8,936 nt of DNA. Source: Elusimicrobiota bacterium. GTDB taxonomy: Bacteria; Elusimicrobiota; Elusimicrobia; 2-02-FULL-39-32. Below the pieces are notes generated by a model. It ran no database searches and was not told where the DNA came from. It worked only from the letters and a program-made list of their open reading frames with translations. Of this stretch, positions 1 to 4,728 are shown in pieces. The DNA lies in NCBI GenBank assembly GCA_023249715.1, contig JAHFCA010000050.1, positions 1 to 8,936 on the forward strand, in the 5' to 3' direction. How positions within the stretch are numbered: position 1 is the stretch's first letter; every line of letters starts with the position of its first letter. Position numbers and translations under genes: made by a program.

Positions 1-1727
1 GTAAAACTAAGGGAAGACCCAGGCGGCGTCTGAAGACGCACTAAAAACACACTCTGGTCTTGTGGCGGCATTGTCTCTTTACGCAAATAGGTAATCACTT
101 TAAGCGATAAAACAAATAGAAGAGTCGCAACAAAAATAACTTTCCAACGATGGTTTAAAATTTTCTCCAATATCCGCCGGTACATAGAAGTTAAACCATG
201 CATCCAACCCTCCATTCTTTTTCCTATAAAGGAGCTATGCCCTACTTCCAAAAATTGGCTGCAGCGCATGGGGGCCAGAGTAATGGCTTCCAACAAAGAA
301 AATGCGACAGCTACAGAGACAGTGACCCCAAATTGAAGAAAAAATTTTCCTGTAATTCCCTTCATAAACGCAACAGGCAAAAAGATGGCGATGACCGCTA
401 ACGAAATAGCAATGACCGCAAATGTAATTTGGCGGGCCCCTTGCAGCGCGGCTTCAATTTGTGATTGCCCCATTTCCCGGTGGCGCACAATATTCTCTAT
501 GACCACAATCGCGTCGTCCACCACAATGCCTATCACGAGGGAGAGCGCCATTAAAGAAATAGTATTCAACGTAAAACCAAGAAAATAGATCACCATAAAC
601 GTTCCGCCTAAAGCGGTCGGGATAGCCAGAAACACATTTAAGGTGGAACTTAAAGACCCTAAAAAGAGCCAGCAAACTAAGGAGGTAAAAAGTACCGCCA
701 AAAGCAGAGTAAAGATGAGTTCCTGAAAATTTTCTTCAATATAAACCGTAGAATCAAAATTGACTCCTACTTCTATTCCTTGAGGTAGATCTTTTTGCAG
801 AGAAGCGATTTTTTTCTTAACTTCCCGCGCCACCTGAACCGCATTGGCCCCTCTTTGTTTACGAATACCTAAACCAATAGCGATCTTGCCGTTCACTCTG
901 GAAATCCTGCGAATATCGGCTAAACCATCTTCCACGCGCGCGACATCTTTTAGGCGGATGGTCCGCCAAAGCATGCCCTGCCCTACTCGAAAAGGAATAA
1001 TAAGATTTTCCATTTCCAGAATGGTCGCGGCTTCTCCCATGACGCGCACGCTTCTTTCTTCCTTTAGGGTTCGTATCACGCCGGCGGGAAGCTCCGCGTG
1101 CTGAGTTTCAATAGCGGTCGCAATATCCTCCACGCTAATCTGATTCGCTTCCATGCGCTTAGGATCTAACCAGATGCGCAAATTGGGTTCCGCAAATCCT
1201 CCTAAAAAGACTTCCCCTACTCCCGGAATCGTCTGAAATTTATCTTTTAACTGGTCCCGAACATATTCAATTAATTCTTTAAACGGTCTAGTTCCCGAAA
1301 CCCCTATCCAAAGAATAGGGCGGTCCTCCGGATTTACTTTTAAAATAATGGGGGGGTCCATATCGCGAGGCAAGCTGCGTTGAGTTTGAGCAATTTTTGT
1401 TTGAATTTCCTGAACCGCCACATCAATGTCTTTTTTAAGGTCAAATTCCGCGGTAATAGAAGCAGACCCAAAGCGAGACGTAGAGGAAACTTTTTTAATG
1501 CCATCGATTGTCATCAAAGATTCTTCCACCGTGTCAATGACTTCGTTTTCCATTACTTGGGGAGCGGCTCCTTCCCAATTGAGCTGCACACTTATGACCG
1601 GAAAATCGATATCCGGATTTTGCGAAACCCCTAAGCGCGTAAAACCAATGGCTCCAAACAATAAAAGAGCAAACATCAGCATCCAAGCAAAAACTGGTTT
1701 TTTTATGGATAAATCAGATAAGGTCAT
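1..1727 (-). CDS. RND-family efflux transporter permease, N-terminal 575 residues (partial)
   Basis: This is a proton-driven inner-membrane pump of the AcrB/MdtB (HAE-RND) type, which works with a periplasmic adaptor and an outer-membrane channel. Read on the minus strand from ATG 1727-1725, it stays open to the left edge; about 450 C-terminal residues of a usual ~1,030 are outside. The N-terminus reads MTLSDLSIKKPVFAWML, followed by TM1 at about residues 12-28 and NPDIDFP at 37-43. TM2-TM4 lie at about 337-410, and GIVVDDAIVVIENI carries D404-D405, equivalent to the AcrB proton-relay pair D407-D408. TM5-TM6 follow at about 430-495 and TM7 at 530-545, then the start of the second periplasmic half (PPGSSL). 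A strong ribosome site GAGGAG lies 8 bases upstream, and the ATG overlaps the tolC stop as ATGA. Substrate cannot be inferred. No frameshift was seen. Confidence 0.95.
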   Translation of the reverse strand, partial: MTLSDLSIKKPVFAWMLMFALLLFGAIGFTRLGVSQNPDIDFPVISVQLNWEGAAPQVMENEVIDTVEESLMTIDGIKKVSSTSRFGSASITAEFDLKKDIDVAVQEIQTKIAQTQRSLPRDMDPPIILKVNPEDRPILWIGVSGTRPFKELIEYVRDQLKDKFQTIPGVGEVFLGGFAEPNLRIWLDPKRMEANQISVEDIATAIETQHAELPAGVIRTLKEERSVRVMGEAATILEMENLIIPFRVGQGMLWRTIRLKDVARVEDGLADIRRISRVNGKIAIGLGIRKQRGANAVQVAREVKKKIASLQKDLPQGIEVGVNFDSTVYIEENFQELIFTLLLAVLFTSLVCWLFLGSLSSTLNVFLAIPTALGGTFMVIYFLGFTLNTISLMALSLVIGIVVDDAIVVIENIVRHREMGQSQIEAALQGARQITFAVIAISLAVIAIFLPVAFMKGITGKFFLQFGVTVSVAVAFSLLEAITLAPMRCSQFLEVGHSSFIGKRMEGWMHGLTSMYRRILEKILNHRWKVIFVATLLFVLSLKVITYLRKETMPPQDQSVFLVRLQTPPGSSLSF

Positions 1728-3004
1728 CGCAAAATCTCCTCGGGGAGAAACCCAGCCGCCACTTTTAATTCTACTTCGGTCATGCGCGCTTCAAGAGCAG
1801 AACGGTTTGCAGCCAGTTCTGCCTGAAAAAGCCGGTTTAAAGAATCTAAGACTTCCACATTCGTTACCAAATTCGATTTATAGTCTCGAACTTGCAACTC
1901 ATATTCTTTACGAGCAAACTGGAGAGCTTTATTATTTAGATCCACTTTTTTATGGGCAAAAATATAATTTCTATACGCCCCTCTTACCTCTACTTCTATT
2001 TTGCGTTTAGTTTCTTCTAAATCTTTTTCTTTTTCCCTGAGTTGCGATTCCGCTCTTTCTACGGAACTTCTTACCGCATTCCAAGACCAGATAGGAAATT
2101 CTATTCCCAAGTTTATATCCCAATCGATTGGTTTACGGAATCCCGATCGTTCTAAATAATAATTCATAGAGATATCCGCTTTAGGAAAATAGTCTGCCTT
2201 TTCGACCCGCACTGCCGCTTTTGCCACTCCTATAGATTCCCTCTTAGCTTTTATATCGTATCGGTTTTGCCCCCGAGCTAAATAATCTTCCAAAGAAGTT
2301 AAATCATAAATATTGGCATTCTCGTCTTTAAGCGCTTCCTCTATGCGCTCCCCTACCAAAAAACTCAAACCATCTAAACTAGCTTCTCTTAATTGTTGAG
2401 CTTCCACCACTTGGGCTTCCAGAGTGGTAGCCTGATATTCCATGGCCTGAAGGTCGGCTTCCCTGGTTCGGCCCAACCGAACCCTCTCTTTAAGTTCCAT
2501 CACCCTGCCTTGAGCTAACCCCAAAATTATTTGAGTGGAATTTAAATTTGCTTCCGCCTGTGACGCTCCATAAAAAGCTTCTGCCACTTGAGAAAGAAGT
2601 TTCTCTACGGCTCTATTTTTTTCATACTTTCTTTGATGAACAAAGGAAGATCCCCCCAGGACCGCGGAAAGTTCCTTATAACCCGTAAAAAGATTCTTCC
2701 GAATTCTAAAGTTAGCTTCTGTTTGCGGACTTTGAGTAAAGGAACCTAGAGAGCCTGTGCCATCCAGCCCACTTTGGTCCTGCCAAATAGACGTATATTT
2801 AAAGAGCAGCTCCGGCAAAGCAGCTCCAAAGGTTTTCCTATACTGGGCTTCGGCTTGTAACACCGTTTCTTGACTTATGTCAATCGCTTCGCTAGCTTGC
2901 AGGGCTTTCCCATAACACGCTTTCAGCGTTAAAAAATCGGAATCCCCCCAAGCGGCTTGGCCGCAAAAAAATAAAAAACTAAAAATGGCTCCCTGTTTCC
3001 GCAT
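1724..3004 (-). CDS. TolC-family outer-membrane efflux channel
   Basis: This is an outer-membrane efflux protein, the trimeric alpha-barrel/beta-barrel exit duct for RND pumps. From the start chosen here it has 426 residues, close to the usual 430-480. The N-terminus MRKQGAIFSFLFFCGQAAWG is a typical signal peptide, probably cleaved just before DSDFLTL. The rest shows the family's long amphipathic helices rich in A, E, Q, K and R, in two halves. Each half has a helical stretch followed by short strand-like segments (KYTSIWQDQSGLDG; ADISMNYYLERSGF). The same frame stays open to an ATG at 3064, adding 20 residues (MSVLRSNEEG...) before the signal peptide. I prefer 3004 because it places the signal peptide at the N-terminus and has a TACAAT box 9 bases upstream. 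Neither start has a good Shine-Dalgarno site. The stop overlaps the RND start, so the two form an operon. No adaptor gene lies between them. Confidence 0.9.
   Translation of the reverse strand: MRKQGAIFSFLFFCGQAAWGDSDFLTLKACYGKALQASEAIDISQETVLQAEAQYRKTFGAALPELLFKYTSIWQDQSGLDGTGSLGSFTQSPQTEANFRIRKNLFTGYKELSAVLGGSSFVHQRKYEKNRAVEKLLSQVAEAFYGASQAEANLNSTQIILGLAQGRVMELKERVRLGRTREADLQAMEYQATTLEAQVVEAQQLREASLDGLSFLVGERIEEALKDENANIYDLTSLEDYLARGQNRYDIKAKRESIGVAKAAVRVEKADYFPKADISMNYYLERSGFRKPIDWDINLGIEFPIWSWNAVRSSVERAESQLREKEKDLEETKRKIEVEVRGAYRNYIFAHKKVDLNNKALQFARKEYELQVRDYKSNLVTNVEVLDSLNRLFQAELAANRSALEARMTEVELKVAAGFLPEEILR
1736..1741 (-). promoter_or_regulatory. Shine-Dalgarno site of the RND gene
   Basis: GAGGAG on the minus strand, 8 bases before the ATG at 1727. 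It lies inside the last codons of the upstream TolC-family gene and fixes the start of the pump gene. With the ATGA overlap it suggests translational coupling. Confidence 0.75.
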
Positions 3005-3013
3005 AAACGTTCG

Positions 3014-3019
3014 ATTGTA
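3014..3019 (-). promoter_or_regulatory. Possible -10 box for the tolC-RND operon
   Basis: TACAAT on the minus strand, 9 bases before the preferred ATG at 3004. I see no good -35 hexamer at the right spacing. The call rests on its match to the -10 consensus and on the same placement at three other first genes in this window. Confidence 0.4.
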
Positions 3020-3051
3020 CAATAAATTAGAGACACCCTCTTCATTTGACC

Positions 3052-3092
3052 TAAGAACCGACATTGGATATCACAACCCATGTTGGTTCTTA
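3052..3092. repeat. 13-bp inverted repeat (dyad) between the divergent efflux and toxin-antitoxin operons
   Basis: The arms are taagaaccgacat (3052-3064) and atgttggttctta (3080-3092), complementary at 12 of 13 positions, with the remaining pair a G-U wobble in RNA. They are separated by 15 bases. The dyad lies about 50-90 bases upstream of the preferred tolC start and about 75-115 bases upstream of the toxin ATG, so an operator for one or both operons is plausible. It has no T-run, so it is not a typical terminator. A third copy of the arm lies at 3829. Confidence 0.6.
3078..3091 (+). repeat. Left copy of a 14-bp direct repeat flanking the TA module
   Basis: ccatgttggttctt. It matches 3827-3840 (ccatgtcggttctt) at 13 of 14 positions. 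The only genes between the two copies are the toxin and antitoxin. This copy also forms the right arm of the dyad at 3052-3092. Confidence 0.55.
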
Positions 3093-3131
3093 AACGCATC
3101 CGCCAGCCCTTAACATTTTTTAGACTAGCCC

Positions 3132-3160
3132 TTGACTTATTATAAATAAGAAGTTATTAT
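3132..3160 (+). promoter_or_regulatory. Promoter of the toxin-antitoxin operon
   Basis: TTGACT (3132-3137), a 17-base spacer and TATTAT (3155-3160). A transcript would start at about 3166-3168, immediately before the toxin ATG at 3169. The mRNA would therefore have essentially no 5' leader. The promoter overlaps the tandem palindromic units at 3137-3169. Confidence 0.65.
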
Positions 3161-3169
3161 AAATAAGAA
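3136..3169 (+). repeat. Tandem 17-bp palindromic repeat, likely autoregulatory operator
   Basis: The 16-mer ttattataaataagaa occurs at 3137-3152 and again, unchanged, at 3154-3169 (period 17). Each copy contains the palindrome TTATT-ATA-AATAA; in the first copy the arms extend to CTTATT/AATAAG (3136-3150). The units cover the -35/-10 spacer, the -10 box and the toxin start. Antitoxins with XRE helix-turn-helix domains commonly repress their own operon by binding palindromes over the promoter, so this is a natural site for the antitoxin encoded at 3453. The binding itself is inferred. Confidence 0.65.
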
Positions 3170-3441
3170 TGTGGAACCTATTGGAACATCATGACATTGC
3201 GAAAATTGTTCGTAGAATGCCTCCTTGGATTGTTAAAGAATATGAAATATGGAAAAGCCTAATTTACCGACATGGCCCAGAAATCTTACGACAATTCCCC
3301 GGGTATCATGATGAATTGTTAAAAGGCCAGCGGAAAGGCGAAAGATCCTCACGACTGAGCCAGAAATATCGCGTTATCTATACGGTTAACCGAAAACTTA
3401 TTACGGTTTATGTTTTAGAAGTTACGCCCCACAATTATTAG
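3169..3441 (+). CDS. higB: RelE/ParE-superfamily toxin, HigB-like
   Basis: A 90-residue basic protein with the small RelE/ParE fold, whose HigB and RelE members are usually ribosome-dependent mRNA endonucleases. Visible family features are an N-terminal helical half (residues about 5-50) and a C-terminal beta-sheet core with the family-like stretch GERSSRLSQKYRVIYTV (57-73), then LITVYVLEVTPHNY at the end. Conserved-looking basic and polar residues include K56, R62, K66, Y67 and R68. Toxin-first order with an XRE antitoxin 11 bases downstream is the HigBA arrangement. The ATG is the only sensible start. No Shine-Dalgarno site precedes it, and the predicted transcript starts at or within 3 bases of the ATG. 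The symbol reflects family and gene order; the target and exact subfamily are unproven. Confidence 0.85.
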   Translation: MWNLLEHHDIAKIVRRMPPWIVKEYEIWKSLIYRHGPEILRQFPGYHDELLKGQRKGERSSRLSQKYRVIYTVNRKLITVYVLEVTPHNY

Positions 3442-3445
3442 GAGG
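3441..3445 (+). promoter_or_regulatory. Shine-Dalgarno site of the antitoxin gene
   Basis: GGAGG overlapping the last base of the toxin stop codon, followed by a run of seven T and the ATG at 3453. This near-perfect site contrasts with the toxin gene, which has none. Confidence 0.8.
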
Positions 3446-3452
3446 TTTTTTT

Positions 3453-3728
3453 ATGAATATTCATCTGAAAGATTTTGTATCGGCGCAAACATATCGCCAA
3501 GTAACAACTGGAGAGGTTATCCGAATCCTTAGAGAAAAAAAAGGTTGGACCCAAGAAGAACTTGCGCGACAATCACATATCTCTACGACCAACTTAAGCA
3601 TGTTGGAGAATGACCACCTAGATATTGGAAAGAAGCGCGCTCTTCAACTTGCCAAAGCATTCAAAGTTCATCCGGCAATTATTATGTTTCCAGAATACGA
3701 ATCGCGTGAAATTAGAAAAGCAGCTTAG
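3453..3728 (+). CDS. higA: XRE/HigA-like helix-turn-helix antitoxin
   Basis: A 91-residue DNA-binding protein that should neutralise the upstream toxin and repress the shared operon. A Cro/C1-type helix-turn-helix spans about residues 21-75: GEVIRILREKKGWTQEELA, recognition region around SHISTTNLSMLEN (41-53), then GKKRALQLAKAFKVHPAIIMFP. The N-terminal about 20 residues are outside the HTH. The start is fixed by GGAGG 7 bases upstream, and the gene lies 11 bases after the toxin stop. Antitoxins in higBA loci bind toxin and operator together; the tandem palindrome at 3136-3169 is the obvious candidate site. Assignment as antitoxin rests on the pairing, since XRE domains also occur in unrelated regulators. 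Confidence 0.85.
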   Translation: MNIHLKDFVSAQTYRQVTTGEVIRILREKKGWTQEELARQSHISTTNLSMLENDHLDIGKKRALQLAKAFKVHPAIIMFPEYESREIRKAA

Positions 3729-3750
3729 AAAGTTACTTAGGCTTGGGTTT

Positions 3751-3784
3751 GGAAAGTGAGGGCTCCTTTCCAGAAATCTTCTGG
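3751..3784 (+). terminator. Two overlapping small hairpins after the antitoxin, possible transcript end
   Basis: The first hairpin pairs GGAAAG (3751-3756) with CTTTCC (3766-3771), with extra pairing inside. The second is the palindrome CCAGAA-ATC-TTCTGG (3770-3784). They share two bases, so they are mutually exclusive when fully formed. There is no T-run, so a Rho-independent terminator is uncertain. They may instead stabilise the TA mRNA 3' end. Confidence 0.35.
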
Positions 3785-3795
3785 GTTGCCAATTC

Positions 3796-3817
3796 CTAAT
3801 TCTTTTCCGGGAATTAG
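3796..3817 (+). repeat. 7-bp inverted repeat upstream of ndk
   Basis: CTAATTC (3796-3802) and GAATTAG (3811-3817), separated by 8 bases. Directly after it is a tandem heptamer, TTAGTTC at 3814-3820 and 3821-3827. It lies between the TA module and the ndk promoter. The function is unknown. Confidence 0.4.
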
Positions 3818-3826
3818 TTCTTAGTT

Positions 3827-3840
3827 CCATGTCGGTTCTT
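3827..3840 (+). repeat. Right copy of the 14-bp direct repeat flanking the TA module
   Basis: ccatgtcggttctt, 13 of 14 matches to 3078-3091. It also matches the reverse complement of 3050-3064 in the 12-base core atgtcggttctt. It ends 4 bases before the -35 box of the ndk promoter. Confidence 0.55.
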
Positions 3841-3844
3841 GGGT

Positions 3845-3873
3845 TTGACAAGAATTGGGGATTTGCCTAAAAT
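3845..3873 (+). promoter_or_regulatory. Promoter of the ndk operon
   Basis: TTGACA (3845-3850), an exact 17-base spacer and TAAAAT (3868-3873). This is a near-consensus sigma-70 type promoter. Transcription would begin at about 3879-3881, at the ndk ATG (3881), predicting a leaderless or almost leaderless mRNA. Confidence 0.8.
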
Positions 3874-3880
3874 AGGTTTT

Positions 3881-4408
3881 ATGCCGAACCAAGGAAAATC
3901 TGGAAACATCGAACAGACCTTAATTTTAATTAAGCCGGACGGGCTTAAAAAATCTTTGACGGGAAATATTCTTTCTAAACTTTCCGAGACAAAGTTGATT
4001 ATTATCGCCTCTAAAGTCGTTTGCGTCTCTCCGGATTTGGCGGAAAAGCACTATACCCATCTTAAAGATAAACCGTTCTTTCAAGAGCTGGTGGAGTATA
4101 TTCAGGGAAACCATCACGACTGCAAACGAGTCATGGCGCTGGTTTACCAAGGGGACAACGCCATCGAAAAAGTGCGCAAAATTTCCGGGGCCACCAACCC
4201 TGAAGAAGCGGATCCCACGTCTATTCGCGGCGCCTATGGCAGAATTACGACTAAAGGCGTTTATGAAAACGTCATCCACGCTTCTTCTAGCCCCTCCGAA
4301 GCGGAACGGGAAATCAAACTTTGGTTTACTCCTGAGGAAATTGTGTCCGATCTCTATCCTTCCAAAATGGTGGCGCGAGAAAAAGTGGAAGTACTGGAGT
4401 GGGCGTAA
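3881..4408 (+). CDS. ndk: Nucleoside diphosphate kinase (long form)
   Basis: Transfers the gamma phosphate of ATP to NDPs through a phospho-histidine, maintaining cytosolic NTP and dNTP pools. The protein has 175 residues; typical bacterial Ndk has about 140. Family features in order are EQTLILIKPDG (11-21), KPFFQELVEYI, the nucleotide-site region GATNPEEADPTSIRGAYG, and NVIHASSSP with catalytic His133. Extra sequence is present as QGNHHDCKRV after the KPFF helix, a few residues (RITTKGVYE) before the histidine, and a C-terminal tail ending EVLEWA. The frame is also open upstream to a TTG at 3839, but that codon overlaps the -35 region, so ATG 3881 is chosen. It is the first gene of a tight operon, and its stop overlaps the next start by 10 bases. 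Confidence 0.93.
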   Translation: MPNQGKSGNIEQTLILIKPDGLKKSLTGNILSKLSETKLIIIASKVVCVSPDLAEKHYTHLKDKPFFQELVEYIQGNHHDCKRVMALVYQGDNAIEKVRKISGATNPEEADPTSIRGAYGRITTKGVYENVIHASSSPSEAEREIKLWFTPEEIVSDLYPSKMVAREKVEVLEWA

Positions 4409-4710
4409 CCGATAAATTTTCTGACCTCGCAGCAAAAGTTATCCAACAATTCCATACCAAACAAGTCGTAGAACTTTCCTCCATTACCTGGGAAGAAAGA
4501 ATTCTTCCGATCTTAAGTCAATTAAAGAGCGAGACGGTTCTGCTGAACTCCTGGACTTACTATATTTTGAAAGATTTAAAAGAGCTCTCGGCCTTAAGGC
4601 GATTAAAAGACTACCCCGATGAAACGGATAGCCAAGAACTTTTAGAATCGTGGGCGGGAATTTGTGTTGAAGAAAAGTCGCTAGTGATTCTAAACCCGAG
4701 TAATTGGTGA
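4399..4710 (+). CDS. Unrecognised 103-residue protein in the ndk-thiO operon
   Basis: I do not recognise this family. The protein is soluble, with no signal peptide or membrane segment. It looks mostly helical with charged surfaces (ERILPILSQLKS, LKDLKELSALRRLKDY) and ends in a strand-like VEEKSLVILNPSNW. The GTG start at 4399 overlaps the ndk stop by 10 bases and has a good Shine-Dalgarno site, GGAAG at 4387-4391, 7 bases upstream. That overlap, the reading frame of over 100 codons and the 18-base gap to thiO support a real gene translated with its neighbours. The stop codon lies within a stem-loop (4701-4723). No catalytic motif is visible; a small accessory or regulatory protein is possible, but I make no functional call. 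Confidence 0.75.
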   Translation: MGVTDKFSDLAAKVIQQFHTKQVVELSSITWEERILPILSQLKSETVLLNSWTYYILKDLKELSALRRLKDYPDETDSQELLESWAGICVEEKSLVILNPSNW

Positions 4711-4723
4711 CAGGCGCCAATTA
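4701..4723 (+). promoter_or_regulatory. 9-bp stem-loop just before the thiO start
   Basis: TAATTGGTG (4701-4709) pairs with CGCCAATTA (4715-4723), with one G-U wobble and loop acagg. It spans the stop codon of the upstream gene and ends 5 bases before the thiO ATG, followed by ATTTT. The only Shine-Dalgarno-like bases near thiO (AGG at 4712-4714) lie in the loop. It could control thiO translation or act as a weak attenuator. I see no TPP riboswitch motifs here. Confidence 0.5.
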
Positions 4724-4728
4724 ATTTT

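Noticed and set aside
198..1104. Short plus-strand and minus-strand open frames within the RND gene region
   Set aside because: They are antisense or out of frame with a continuous minus-strand RND frame that carries family motifs in register from 1727 to the left edge.
1426..2010. 194-codon plus-strand frame
   Set aside because: It is antisense to both the RND start region and the 3' half of the TolC-family gene, has no recognisable protein features, and has no ribosome site I could find.
3005..3064. 20-residue N-terminal extension of the TolC-family protein (ATG at 3064)
   Set aside because: It would place a polar 20-residue segment before an obvious signal peptide, and no Shine-Dalgarno site supports it. 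It cannot be completely excluded.
3839..3880. TTG start for ndk at 3839
   Set aside because: It lies at or upstream of the predicted -35 box (3845-3850), so it would not be in the transcript from that promoter. The family alignment does not need the extra residues.
3926..4435. 169-codon minus-strand frame
   Set aside because: It is antisense to ndk, whose catalytic motifs are intact. The translation is rich in F, R and H, as expected of an antisense shadow.
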